This document shows, piece after piece, positions 44,772 through 55,950 of a DNA stretch of 64,000 nucleotides (its first letter is position 1; each line of letters starts with the position of its first letter). The notes beneath the pieces are model-generated. The model saw nothing but the letters and a program-made list of their open reading frames with translations. It was not told the DNA's origin and did no database searches. Origin of the DNA: Strongylocentrotus droebachiensis. Taxonomy: Eukaryota > Echinodermata > Echinoidea > Camarodonta > Strongylocentrotidae. The position numbers and the translations under genes are program-made. Where the stretch lies: positions 1-64,000 of the forward strand of contig JAVYIG010005349.1 in assembly GCA_035222895.1 (NCBI GenBank). The letters run 5' to 3'.

Positions 44772-45238
44772 AGCAAATATTAATCGACTACGAGGGTAAT
44801 GGTGCAAACTATCATCGCAGAGGTGATCTCGGGGCTACTATCTTGATGGTAGCCCCGAGATCACCGAGGCGATGATAGTTTGTATCCCTTGCCCGAGTAA
44901 AGGAGGTTAATATTTGTTTTATATCCCACATCGGCAATGAGGTCTATTTAAAGTGAATTTTACATAATAATAAAAACTGATTCTGCAGACAGTTTAGCTT
45001 CAGCTAGATTTTACAAAGCGCAACATGTAATATTCGATGCGCGCTCATTTGACATTGACATTGACTTTGACATTTCGCGTAACCTACTTTGCTATGCGTA
45101 TTCAATGGGCAAGGGTGGGCAAGTGGGGTAGCAGCAAAAAATTACTTTACAATAAGTACTATCTTAGGTAGATAGTACTTATCTATACCTTTTTCGTGCT
45201 CTGTACAATCGCAATGCAAAAAACTATACATGAGGGAT
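44772..45238. mobile_element. Composite palindromic insertion in unit 4
   Basis: Unit 2 reads AAAAAGGATAATACTCTCTA. Unit 4 has about 467 bp between the AAAAGGATAAT and ATAATACTCTC parts. The left part is a strong fold-back: GGTGATCTCGGGGCTACTAT at 44821 and its inverse ATGGTAGCCCCGAGATCACC at 44845, within outer arms GCAAATATTAA and TTAATATTTGT. A second part runs from ATATCCC (44923) to GGGATAT (45232). The repeated ATAAT could be a 5-bp target duplication. Confidence 0.65.
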
Positions 45239-45594
45239 ATAATACTCTCTATTACCTGGGTCAGTACACGCAGACCAAATCAGGTGTACATAATCAAGAT
45301 AAGAATCAAGAAGTACTACTCAAATAGAAGGGAATTCTGGTGAGTCAGAACTTGAATCAGATTGGACACTATAAGTTGAATATAAAGATCTAGGTTCAAA
45401 TAGTAATCACATAATGGTAAACAGTGACCAGAGGCTGACCAACGAAGGTGAAGGTGAAACGTTTGGTCAGCAGCTAGAGAAGGTATCCTGTTAGGAAGAG
45501 AGCCCCAGCAATTGTTAGGTTAGATGTATAGGGTTAAAACTGTGATGTGCAAAGGAGACATTAATGAGGCAATTTAAAGTCTATTACCACCAAT

Positions 45595-45870
45595 AAAAGT
45601 AAGTCCACTTGCTACTCTCCACCCAGGTGTTAAATGGGTACCCGTTAGGATGCGACCGTCATTGTTGGTCAAACAGTTGTTGAGCGTCAAGTAACGCATA
45701 GCTGGAATGCTCCACTGGGTGTGGAGATTGTGCACACAGTGTGTGCAGGCAAGCACTGAATCCAATGACCGGGGTACATGTAATAGTATATTTGTAAAGC
45801 GCTTAGAGACATTTGTATTAAGCGCTACATTAAAGCTAAATATAATTGTTATTATTATTAAATAGGCTAA
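45595..45870 (+). mobile_element. SINE with ATT tail, unit 4
   Basis: Homologous copy of 37800-38085 with GTTAAATGGGTACCCGTTAG, TAAAGCGCTTAGAGA and AAGCGCTACATTAAAGC, ending TTATTATTATT. Confidence 0.6.
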
Positions 45871-46164
45871 TAACTTGATGTTTCTTGATACCCTTATAAA
45901 AATGTACCATGTAATTACCATGGTTCTTGTGGTGGACGGTAATTTGGAAATAGAACCATGGTAACCATGGTACTGAAAACCATCGTAATACCGAGCTATG
46001 GTAACCATGGTTCCCAGTACCGTGGTTACCATGGTTGATACCGAACGTACAGTCGCCTTACCATTATGCATATAGCTAAATAAAAGGATAGCAATTATTA
46101 CATTGTGTGATTGATTTTGTTTATCAATTGAAAATCTGCTTTACCTTAAAGCCCTATTCCTTAA

Positions 46165-46345
46165 AACACTAGTTTCTAGCTGTCGCTATTTTGCAGTTTA
46201 TTAACAACAAAATGTATGTACATCATAAAACAAATTATGCATGGCAAAACAATAAAATACAAACTGTACATAATGTACAAAACAATGAATTAGTGCAAAA
46301 GCCTCATTAATGCTTACATGAAACACATTTTATACAAAAGTTCGA
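46165..46345 (-). repeat. Second copy of the 2846-3060 repeat (LINE 3' region)
   Basis: ACTAGTTTCTAGCTGTCGCT and the next 160 bp match 2846-3030. It lies downstream, on the minus strand, of the reverse transcriptase fragments at 46650-47373, so it is probably the 3' untranslated part of that LINE. Confidence 0.6.
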
Positions 46346-46649
46346 GGAACTTCAAGTTGTTGCTAAAAGAAAACTAAAAGTTAGCACAAGTGCTAGTCTA
46401 AATTGGTTTTCTCGGTTCCCTATATATCGATAGTGTATCTGTTCATTACTATAGCATTATACATTACATTATACTGTATACATTCAAAATACAAAAACAT
46501 TATTAACTGCTACAAGACAGATAATGTATTTCTGGCAATTGTGAGGGTATTACGAAATGAATATCTTATTTTTTGTTCTCTAATCTTCTGAGGTAAGATG
46601 TTCCAAAGCTTCGGTTCAACAAAAGAAATGGTGAATGTACCTTGTGTCA

Positions 46650-47375
46650 TCCTACAAATTGGCAAGGGTAGCATTGCATTTTCTTTTCCTGTTGTTTCAT
46701 ATTAGTATGGTGTACAATCTTACAATAATCTAATAATGTGTGTGGCAACTTTCTATTATACAAATCATATACAAATGTTAAAACTGCCAGTTCATGCAAA
46801 CTCACTTTTCTACGAACGCACTTATTAACACAATTTATGTGATGCTTCCATGACAATGTACTATCAATTTGACCTCCTACAAAAGATGCCACGCTCACAT
46901 CATTAATGTCCGTATTACACAGCCTAAGGACACCATTTAAATGAATTGCCCGTCGTATTTTTTAAAATAAACATATAATTAGTTTTCTTTAAATTGATAG
47001 TGAGTTTATTAGCATCGCGCCATTTTTTAATTGCATCTAGTTGCTCATTAACCTCATTTACATCAATTTCAATTTGATTATCATCGAAAGTGTGAAAAAT
47101 ATTTGAATCGTCTGCAAGCAATGCAAAATTAAAATAGTTAGTACAACAAGGTTAATCATTAATATACACTAAAACAATGTAGGACCCAGAACTGATCCCT
47201 GCGGCACGCCGCACGTAATAGTCTTCCGGGGTAGATTTGGCCTCATTATAGCATAATGTCCGAGAGAGATTCAAGAGGTAATTAGCAAACCATTGGAATG
47301 CAACACCACGTATACCATAATGTGCCATCTTTTCTAGCAAAATATCATTATTTATCGTTTCAAACGCCTTCAAGA
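46650..47375 (-). pseudogene. Decayed LINE reverse transcriptase
   Basis: Minus-strand fragments appear in the correct order for a non-LTR reverse transcriptase: FETINNDILLEKMAHYGIRG with WFANYLLNLSRTL, then a frameshifted CGVPQGS-like region ending LVYIND, then LADDSNIFHTF with DAIKKWRDANKLTINLKKTN, then VGGQIDSTLSWKHHI. The LADD carries the catalytic aspartates (YADD-like). Several frameshifts separate them. It lies just beyond the 3' end of the zinc-finger gene, on the same strand. Confidence 0.75.
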
Positions 47376-47747
47376 CTGCTCTCTACTATGCTCCATTCTC
47401 TAAACACATATATCCTATTGCTCGTTTCAGTTTCATGCAATATTCTCTGACCGCTCGGACAGGTGCATGTGAGAGGAAGGCCAGAAACATAAAATATGTT
47501 ACAATATCAATCTATTAGCCTACTCTCCCTTTTGGTATAAATCTAATGATTCATCATAGCCAGAAGTGCCTCTCTATCCACTGGGCCACCACTAGCTTCA
47601 GGAACTTGAATAATATTGCCTCTTCTGAAGCTCCCCTGATGACTTAATTCTGGACTGTCTTTATCAGCGTCCTGAGACCATGAATTTGAAGGTGAAGATG
47701 GTCTGGCAGCAGGTTTACGAGCAGGGACACCATCTCCTCCTGACTCT

Positions 47748-50120
47748 TTAATTGGAATCGTTGGCTTCGCGCACTCTCTGCGTCACTATCTTCTTCAGGG
47801 TGATATTGTGTATTACGTCTAGATGTTTCCTGAGAACTGGCAGGTCTATGAAACCCTGAGAACAAATCTGACATTCATGCGGTTTCTTGTCCCGGTGAAC
47901 ATACTCGTGCTTGTCCAGGTTACCCTTCGTCAGAAACGACTTACCACACACAGCACATTTATGTGACCGGATGTTGTGATGCCAATCCATATGCACCTTA
48001 AACATGCCTCTAGTTTGAAATGCCTTATTACAAAGTTCACATTTAAAACGCTTGTTAGCGGGGTCTTTGGAATGGATTTTCATATGGGCAATTTGGTGAC
48101 TCGTGCGCTTGAATTTCTTTCCGCAAACGTCGCAGTGGTACTTGTAGACATCACTATGGACAGTAAGATTGTGCTGTTTCAGATTGGCTTGACTCTTGAA
48201 AGCTGATCCACAGACTTCACAACGGCAATGACCAGCATTGGAATGGACCCTTTTCCTGTGGATTTTAAGTTGATTATCCAGGAGGAAGCCTTTTCCACAT
48301 TCCTCACATTTAAATGCACTCTCTATATTATGACTTTCAAGATGAAACTTAATCTCGCTGTTGGTGTAGAATCGTTTCCCACACAAATCGCAAATGTACT
48401 TTATCTCTTTGATGTGCACGTCATTGATGTGCCTCTCAAGACTTTGTTTGCTAGTAAGAGTTTTACCACATGTTTCGCATTCGATTAGCTTAGATTTATC
48501 ATTATGCCTTTCCATGTGATAATCGTAATAATACTTTGACAGATAGGTTTTATCACATATCTTACAATAGTATTTCTGTCGTTCTGTTTTGTCCTTGTGG
48601 GTTTCGACATGTGTTATGTATAAACCTTTCTGCTCGAAAATTTTACCACATTTACTGCACTTATACTGCTGCCTATATTCCTCATGAATTGTACGCATAT
48701 GTTTCCTTTGATAGTATTTTGTCTCAAATTGCAAATCACAAAGCAAGCATGCTATGGCATCTTCTCCATTTTCTGTTGATTTTTTACTGGTTGTAAAGGC
48801 GTTTTCGTCATCGCCGACATCTAAATTGTTTTCTTCCTTTGTTTCTTTTTCTGCCGTTTCATGGGTCGCCTTTTGTTCAATCATTTGACTTGGCTCACAC
48901 GTTCCCTCCTGTGATTCGTGGACCTTCAAGTCAGCTGTCTGTCTTTTCCTTTTCTTTCCAATGGGATGGTCGGTAGAGGCATCTTGATTTTCTTCTACCC
49001 CCTTATCAGCATGTCCCCGGCCCTCATCTTTCTCCGATATAGCCAATGCATTGCCAGTCTCCTCCTCTACTTCAGCTTCACTGATCTCTGACTCTGGCAT
49101 GGGCATCGTTGCTGAGGTTTCTCTTTCTCTATCTTCTAATACAAGTTTTACTTCTCTCATTAGAATGAGATTTTCTTCACCCTTTTCTCCAATTTCCTTT
49201 GTTTCTTTTTCTGCAGTTTCATGGATTGCCTTTTGTTCAATCATTTCACTTGGCTCACATGTTCCCTCTTGTGATTCGTGGACCTTCAAGTCAGCTGTCT
49301 GTATTTTCATTTTCTTTCCAATGTGATGGTCGGTAGAGGCATCTTGATATTCTTCTACCCCCTCAGCAGCATGTCCCTGGCCCTCATCCATTTCTGATAT
49401 CGCCAATGCATTGCCAGTCTCCTCCTCTAGTTCAGTTTCACTGATCTCTGACTCTGACATGGGCATCGTTGCTGAGGTTACTCTTTCTCTATCTTCTAAT
49501 ACAAGTTCTACTTCTTTCATTAGAATGAGATTTTCTTCACCCTTTTCTCCAATTTCCTTTGTTACTTTTTCTGCAGTTTCATGGATTGCCTTTTGTTCAA
49601 TCATTTCACTTGGCTTACACGTTCCCTCCTGTGATTCGTGGACCTTCAAGTCAGCTGTCTGTCTTTTCCTTTTCTTTCCAATGAGAGGGTCGGTAGAGGC
49701 ATCTTGATTTTCTTCTACCCACTCAGCATCATGTCCCTGGTCCTCATCCCTCTCCGATATCGCCAAAGCATTGTCAGTCTCCTCCTCTAGTTCAGCTTCA
49801 CTGATCTCCGACTCTGGCATGGGCATCGTTGCTGAGGTTACTTTTTCTCTATTTTCTAATGCAAGTTCTACTTCTCTCATTAGAATGAGTTTTTCTTCAC
49901 CCTTTCCTCCAACTTGCTTTGTTTGTTCTTTCACTTCCTGCATATCACCTATATCTCTTTTCTTACTCCCTGCGACCTTCTGCCTTGATGTTTGACCTCT
50001 TGCTTCACTGCGGCATGGATGTCTCAGAGCTTTTGTCTCAGATGGAAAGCATGTTTCATCCGGCTTATTTCCTTTTTTTGGCCTTTTTGTACTTTTCAGT
50101 TCCTCAAGATTCTCTACCAT
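47748..50120 (-). CDS. C2H2 zinc-finger protein, 11 fingers with acidic 120-aa repeats
   Basis: A 790-residue intact frame. ATG at 50120 has a strong context (GAAATGG) and an in-frame TAA two codons before it, so this start is the first one available in the exon. Residues about 65-430 are acidic and hold three copies plus a partial fourth of a 120-residue (360-bp) repeat with QTADLKVHESQEGTC and ISEAELEEETGNALAIS. Eleven C2H2 fingers follow, from CLLCDLQFETKYYQRKHMRT to CQICSQGFIDLPVLRKHLDV. Several have long linkers. No KRAB, BTB or ZAD domain is seen. The likely role is sequence-specific DNA binding in the nucleus. Targets cannot be predicted. Neighbouring repeats are nearly identical at DNA level, so repeat number may vary. 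Confidence 0.85.
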   Translation of the reverse strand: MVENLEELKSTKRPKKGNKPDETCFPSETKALRHPCRSEARGQTSRQKVAGSKKRDIGDMQEVKEQTKQVGGKGEEKLILMREVELALENREKVTSATMPMPESEISEAELEEETDNALAISERDEDQGHDAEWVEENQDASTDPLIGKKRKRQTADLKVHESQEGTCKPSEMIEQKAIHETAEKVTKEIGEKGEENLILMKEVELVLEDRERVTSATMPMSESEISETELEEETGNALAISEMDEGQGHAAEGVEEYQDASTDHHIGKKMKIQTADLKVHESQEGTCEPSEMIEQKAIHETAEKETKEIGEKGEENLILMREVKLVLEDRERETSATMPMPESEISEAEVEEETGNALAISEKDEGRGHADKGVEENQDASTDHPIGKKRKRQTADLKVHESQEGTCEPSQMIEQKATHETAEKETKEENNLDVGDDENAFTTSKKSTENGEDAIACLLCDLQFETKYYQRKHMRTIHEEYRQQYKCSKCGKIFEQKGLYITHVETHKDKTERQKYYCKICDKTYLSKYYYDYHMERHNDKSKLIECETCGKTLTSKQSLERHINDVHIKEIKYICDLCGKRFYTNSEIKFHLESHNIESAFKCEECGKGFLLDNQLKIHRKRVHSNAGHCRCEVCGSAFKSQANLKQHNLTVHSDVYKYHCDVCGKKFKRTSHQIAHMKIHSKDPANKRFKCELCNKAFQTRGMFKVHMDWHHNIRSHKCAVCGKSFLTKGNLDKHEYVHRDKKPHECQICSQGFIDLPVLRKHLDVIHNITLKKIVTQRVREANDSN

Positions 50121-50255
50121 TTCTTAGGGAGTCATGTTATTATTATGAACGTAAGTAGGCAACTATTAAAGCCTTTCTACGAAACGATACATGCCGAATG
50201 GTCGAGTTCTTTACCTCCTTGGAATCTTGGTGTTGTGGAAAAGTAGCAGGGTAAC

Positions 50256-50353
50256 TTATTTTCCTCTACTAGGGACAGTATCCTCAGTCTGTACTGGCTT
50301 AGCCGCACCGTGCTCAGTCTTAATGTGCTCTTCATCGCCAAAGTGAATGGATA
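50256..50353 (-). CDS. Candidate upstream exon ending in a stop
   Basis: After a good acceptor (CTTTTCTCAG) the frame reads SIHFGDEEHIKTEHGAAKPV, then QTEDTVPSRGK and TAA at 50258-50256. It joins in phase to 50850-50942. The stop is in the same frame as the zinc-finger ORF, 138 bp upstream of its ATG. It may be the end of a short upstream protein, a non-productive isoform, or an exon with an internal donor (CCTA-GTAGAG) that avoids the stop. Confidence 0.45.
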
Positions 50354-50849
50354 CTGAGAAAAGAAAAGAACAAACAGCTATAATATATGCAATACGAAAC
50401 CTAAAACTTTAATTAGTATGTTTATGTCATAACTAATGCTGCATAATAAATACTACCATTCTGCTACTTGACATTTTGTATCTTTTCATGGTTCACAATT
50501 GGTCAAAGCCCCTCGCCCAAGATTTTGTAGCAAATGCTGTGTCTACTTCCATATTCATTGGTAATACCTTCCCAAGTTCCCATAGTATATCAAGACAAAG
50601 TAGTGCTGGAGGCTAGGCATACAATGAACTTGTGCCTTATATATCAAAGGAGAAGTTCACCTTGATATTACATTGGTTTCAATTAAAGTAGAAAAACGAG
50701 AATAATTGGTCAGTGAAAGCTAGAAAAAAAAGAGAGAATAAATCAAGATTCATGACTGTTTTGTTGTTGAATAGTTCAAATATCTTTTCAAATATCAGTA
50801 GGAGGTAATGTGAACTGCTCTAGCCGTTTAGTTCTTTCAATAAACTAAC

Positions 50850-50942
50850 CTTGTTTCTGAGAAGCTATCTGTTGACTGCCACACTTGATGGCGATGTTTA
50901 CAGCTCTAAGCTTCACCGGTAATGAAACTGCTGCATCTTTTT
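50850..50942 (-). CDS. Candidate internal coding exon upstream of the zinc-finger gene
   Basis: Flanked by acceptor TTTATCCTGCAG and donor CAAG-GTTAGT. It reads KDAAVSLPVKLRAVNIAIKC then GSQQIASQKQ, and its last G plus TA of the next exon form a valine codon. No domain is recognised. Splice signals and frame agree, so it is probably real, but its partner exons further upstream were not found. Confidence 0.5.
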
Positions 50943-50944
50943 CT

Positions 50945-51835
50945 GCAGGATAAAATACACAATTACATGCAGGCTGTCTGTTAGAGTCAATATTTTGCAA
51001 TTTCAATTCAAAATCTGAGTGGCAGATTGGTGCACGATTCTATCTATATTGATGGAGAAATAGATCATCTAAAGGGATATGAATAATGTGTCTATTCAAA
51101 TTTCACTCCTCACTTGCAAAACTTATAAATAGTCTGCTGCAACTCCCCAGTATTGAGATCAACTTTATAATATTCATGGAATGAAAGTAAATTTAGACAA
51201 ACTCTTCGAACCAGGGTAGATTTGATGCAGCAACATCTACTGTTATCACTGCATCAACTGTATACACAGGCCACTGCTATTAAGTCCATGTCAAACACAC
51301 ACTAATATGGAGACACTATCTCTCTCCTCCTAATTCTAACTCATTGCCATTCAAGATCCCCAGACCCCAGTAGAGAAATGGCTACAAATGATAGGGATTA
51401 TGGGGACAGTTTATCAAATTAGGCCTTATAACTCAATAATGATTTTTTTGGGGGGCCTGCAAATGGGACAGTGTACCTTTAAAAAGGCCAAACCACCCAT
51501 CCCCGGGTTTACCTTTGATTTAGGGTGCGTTTAATCGACACTTTTTTCACCCTAGAATCACGGTTTCTAAAGACGTTTAGTTTAAAACGCAATGCGTTCA
51601 AGCGATTTTTTCGTCGGTCGTAAAAGTAAACGTGTTTGAAAACACAAACATGAAACGCTGAAAAAGATGCGTTTTGTATCATGATTCTGCAGAATCACGG
51701 TCGCTAAAGTTCGATTGAACGGACGGAGTTCTCAATCATGATTGTATGACGGAGCCTGTTCCGGTTTGGGCAAAAACCGCGCGCCTGCTTTTCATGCAAT
51801 TTTCGTTTACTATACCATGCTCTTTATCGTGGCCT
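50945..51835. other. No gene recognised
   Basis: Upstream flank of the zinc-finger locus. Parts may be intron or promoter. A possible inverted-repeat element spans 51524-51725 (GGGTGCGTTTAATCGACACT and AAAGTTCGATTGAACGGACG), but the arms are imperfect. Confidence 0.35.
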
Positions 51836-51912
51836 GTTCCGTTATTAGGTGGTCTGTCGTTTTCGACAGATCACCTATTGTTTTCGTCAGAATTTTCTTT
51901 CTTTCTTTATTA

Positions 51913-54900
51913 TTGCAATGACGACCTTCGTCATTGCCTTGTTTTCGTTCACATTCTGCCCCATTAATATTCTCCTGGTTTTCCTTATCGTCCAAAAATC
52001 GCATTCGTTTTGCACGTAGTGCTTGTCATTCCTAGTTAGGTGCTTTCCTCATGTCCTTTTCCATTCAAATTTCATAGGCATAGTCTATAACATATCTTCA
52101 TGGTCACTACATTCTTCGATTTTCGAAATCACTCATGCATAACCGTCCAGGCACCATTTTGACCGTTTCTGGTCCATTTTAAGGCCTTTCTATCTTCCTT
52201 CCTATCTCCACTATCCTAGTTCCTACAAACTTCTAACAAATTCCTCTAGATAGTCTAAGAGATGTTCCTTCATCTGCGACGCATAACCTGCCCTTCAAAA
52301 TGCCATCTTCATACTCAAAATTCAAATCTGAAACCGACTCCATCAAAAATCTCTAAAATTCTTGAAAAATTGACCCCTAAATAATCTAAAACTGCCCTAA
52401 CTTTCTCATATAAATTCCGTTTTGTATTTAAATCTCACAGTATCTTTTTCTCATAATTGCACATAGCCATGCCAAATTTCACGCTCCAATGATTCTGCAA
52501 AACATAAATAGCGCCCTCTAAAGTTCTGGGAATTGGCTTTCTTTCTGTGGCCGTATCTCCATTATGGCTTGGCAGAACCGTACCCTTTTTTGGATTTAGA
52601 TACTTGAAGATATGCCCTTTCCAGCCATATACAAAATTATATACCCTATCACTGACCAAATTTGAGAAAATTACCCTCCAAATTCGCAATTTTTAAGAAA
52701 ATTCCGAAATAACTTCAACTTGCTCTAAAATAGCGATCGTTATACCTACATCATTGAAACTTGGCAGAAACATGTATCCATACACGTGACAACTGTTTGC
52801 TAAGTTTGGTAAAATTCGAATATGTCAGCGCAAAGTGATCGCCCAAAATGATGAATTTACTATGCATTACGTAATAGCGCGTTTTATGCGTGCAATACAT
52901 TGCGCTTAAAAAACAATGGTGTCAAACTGACCGCAATGAAGTGCCCTTTCGAATGATACCAAGTATAGTATATGTTCACATAGAAAATTGTGAGTAAATC
53001 GCATTTGAACAAAGGTCACTATACGAATTCCACCGAGTTTCCGCCCGAATCTAACACGTATCGGCTAGGACGTCATTTTTTTCAGACTGCTTTTCGCCCC
53101 TTAAATGTCCTTTTTTTTCCTTGAAAATTTGCAGTGGCATACCGAGTTCCAATACGCAGGGCACCTCTTGGCCGGATTTTTGAAATTGGTCAAGGGGGCC
53201 ATTCAAGACGCCATTTTGTTCTATAAATCTATTTTACATCATGTGTTTCGATAGGATTATCATAGAAAAAAAGAGAGTAGTTTACAATAACAACCATGAA
53301 ATTCTCTTTCTAATGATACCAAATACGGCCCATAAAGAGACATAAAGAGAGAGAGAAAAAACAATTTAACTCCGGTCATAATACATATCCTGTACGTTTT
53401 CCGCCCATGCATTACACGCATTGTCTATGGGGCATATCGGGTTCATGCTTTTGGCCCCCAGAACGATCTTTATTGCAACTAGAAATGCAATCGTGTCACA
53501 ACGATGTGCGTGCAATGACGCCATGTTTCTACGTGTCAAACGAAAGAGCTTCTCTCGGACTATCCAGAGTAATTTGCACGAAGTCTGTAGCTTCTGTGAT
53601 ATTGGAGATAGGTAGGGCGAAAGAAAGGCATCAACAGTGACCTTGATGGGATGGTACTATGCCTACGAAGTTTGAAAGAAATTGGGATAGGGGAAAGAAC
53701 CTAGAAAGGGCTCGCAAGCACTGTGTGCACAAACCAATGGGATTTGGTGCATGTTTGACATTGCAATCAAGTTCGTTCTGGGGGCCAAAAGCGTGAACCC
53801 GATATGCCCCATAGACAATGCGTGTAATGAATGGGCGGAAAACGTGCAGGATCTGTATTATGACCGGAGTTAAATTGTTTTTTCTCTCTCTCTTTACGTC
53901 TCTTTATGGGCCGTATTTGGTATCATTAGAAAGAGAATTTCATGGTTGTTATTGTAAACCACTCTCTTTTTTCTATGATAATCCTATCGAAACACGTGAT
54001 GTAAAATAGATTTATAGGACAAAATGGCGTCTTAAATGGCCCCCTTGACCAATTTCAAAAATCCGGCCAAGAGGTGCCCTGCGTATTTGAACTCGGCATG
54101 TCACTGCAAATTTTCAAGGAAAAAAAAGGACGTTTAAGGGGCGAAAAGCAGTCTGAAAAAATGACGTCATAGCCGATACGTGTTAGATTCGGGCGGAAAC
54201 TCGGCGGAATTCGTATAGTGACCTTTATTCAAATGCGATTTACTCACAATTTTCTGTGTGAACATATACTATACTTGGTATCATGCAAAAGGGCACTTCA
54301 TTGCGGTCAGTTTGACACCATTGTTATCTCCGCGCAATGTATTGCACGCATTAAACGCGCTATTACGTAATGCATAGTAAATTCATCATTTTTGGCGATA
54401 ACTTTGCGACGAGGGCATTACAATTTATTTAACTTGGCAGACAGTTGTCACGTATATGGATACATATGTGTGCCAAGTTTCATTGATGTAGGTATAAAGA
54501 TCGCCATTTTAGAGCAAGTTTAAGTTATTTTGGAATTTTCTTGAAAATGGCGAATTTGGAGGGCATTTTTCTCAAAGTCGGTCAGTGTTAGGGTATATAA
54601 TTTTGTAAATGGCTGGAAAGGGCATATCTTCAAGTATCTAAATCCAAAAAACGGTACGGATTTGCCAAGCCATAATGGAGATACGGCCACAGAAAGAAAG
54701 CCAATTCCCGGAACTTTAGAGGGCGCTATTTATGTTTTGCAAAGTTATTGGAGCGTGAAATCTGGCATGGCTATGTGCAATTATGAGATAAAGATACTGT
54801 AAGATTTAAATACAAAACGGAATTTATATGAGAAAGTTATGGCAGTTTTAGATTATTTAGGGGTCAATTTTTCAAGAATTTGAGAGATTTTTGACGGAGT

Positions 54901-55335
54901 CGGTTTCAGATTTGAATTTTGAGTACGAAGATGGCATTTTGAAGGGCAGGTTATACGTCGCAGATTAAAGAACATCTCTTAGACTATCTAGAAGAATTTG
55001 TTAGAAGTTTGTAGGATCTAGGATAGTGGAGATAGGAAGGAAGATAGAAAGGCCTTAAAATGGACCAAAAACGGACAAAATGGCGCCTGAACGGTTATGC
55101 ATGAGTGATTTCGAAAATCAAAGAATGTAGTGACCTTGATGAGATGTTAGAGACCATGCCTATGAAATTTGAAAGGAAAAGGACATGAGAAAAGCACCGA
55201 ACCAGGAATAACAAACACTACGTGCAAAACTAATGTGATTTCCTGACGATAAGGATAAGGAAAAGGAGGAAAAGGAGAATATTAATGGGGCAGAATGTGA
55301 ACGAAAACAAGGCAATGACGAAGGTCGTCATTGCA
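51913..55335. repeat. Giant inverted repeat, arms about 1.55 kb
   Basis: The left arm, about 51913-53483, is the inverse complement of 53758-55335. Examples: CATTGCCTTGTTTTCGTTCA at 51942 pairs with 55294-55313, GGAGATACGGCCACAGAAAG at 54678 pairs with 52544-52563, and GGGCATATCGGGTTCATGCT at 53430 pairs with the 53790s. Arms look roughly 90 percent identical by eye. The 275-bp spacer has its own inverted copy at 55951-56222. No open frame is conserved in both arms. Confidence 0.85.
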
Positions 55336-55360
55336 AAAAGGAGGAAAAGGAGAATATTAA

Positions 55361-55889
55361 AGGGAAAGTCCACCCCAGGATTTTTTTTAGCTGACGATAT
55401 AGACCTAATAATACCATGAAGAATGATACAAGTCTCATTAAAATCCATGATCACATAACGAAGATATATCGACTTTTTTATCGAAAATCAGCCGCCCCCC
55501 AAATGCAAATGCGTTACATGGGCAAAAAACGATCGCCAAAAAATAACCGATAGTATCGAAATTGTGACGTATGTTGCGAGCTGCCTTCTTATTTCGCAGA
55601 CATTCACTTTCGCTCGCGGTACACTGTTATCGCACTGACACGACGAATCATGAATGAAAGTGAAAGCGAAAGTGAATGTCTCCGAAATAAGAAGGCAGCT
55701 CGCAACATACGTCACAATCGTTTCATGCCCATGTAACGCATTTGCATTTGGGGGGCGGCTGATTTTCGATAAAAAAGTCGATATATCTTCGTTATGTGAT
55801 CATGGATTTTAATGAGACTTGTATCATTCTTCATGGTATTATTAGGTCTATATCGTCAGCTAAAGAAAATCCTGGGGTGGACTATCCCT
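55361..55889. mobile_element. 529-bp palindromic piggyBac-type MITE
   Basis: The ends are AGGGAAAGTCCACCCCAGGA and TCCTGGGGTGGACTATCCCT, flanked by TTAA on both sides (55357-55360 and 55890-55893). The uninterrupted site GAATATTAATGGGGCAG with one TTAA is present at 55278. The arms (about 240 bp) are almost fully complementary, including CGAAATAAGAAGGCAGCTCG and its partner. It has no transposase. Confidence 0.85.
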
Positions 55890-55950
55890 TTAATGGGGCA
55901 GAATGTGAACGAAAACAAGGCAATGACGAAGGTCGTCATTGCAATGACGA

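Larger units (their letters stand above)
33045..46140 (+). repeat. Four-copy tandem segmental duplication
   Basis: The landmark ACCGTCGTAATGTA (or ATATA) recurs at 33048, 36263, 39057 and 43554. GACGCAATCAAGATGGAGCT recurs at 33999, 36369, 39161 and 43658. ACCACCACC tracts recur at 34690, 37110, 39845 and 44405. ACCATGGTTACCATGG arrays recur at 35050, 38150 and 45960. The underlying unit is about 2.4 to 2.8 kb. Lengths differ because each copy has its own insertions and losses. The fourth copy ends near 46140. No coding sequence is conserved among copies, so this is non-coding or untranslated duplicated DNA. Confidence 0.85.

Noticed and set aside
49051..49995. Plus-strand serine-rich frames opposite the zinc-finger gene
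   Set aside because: They are antisense shadows of the acidic 120-residue repeats and repeat with the same 360-bp period.
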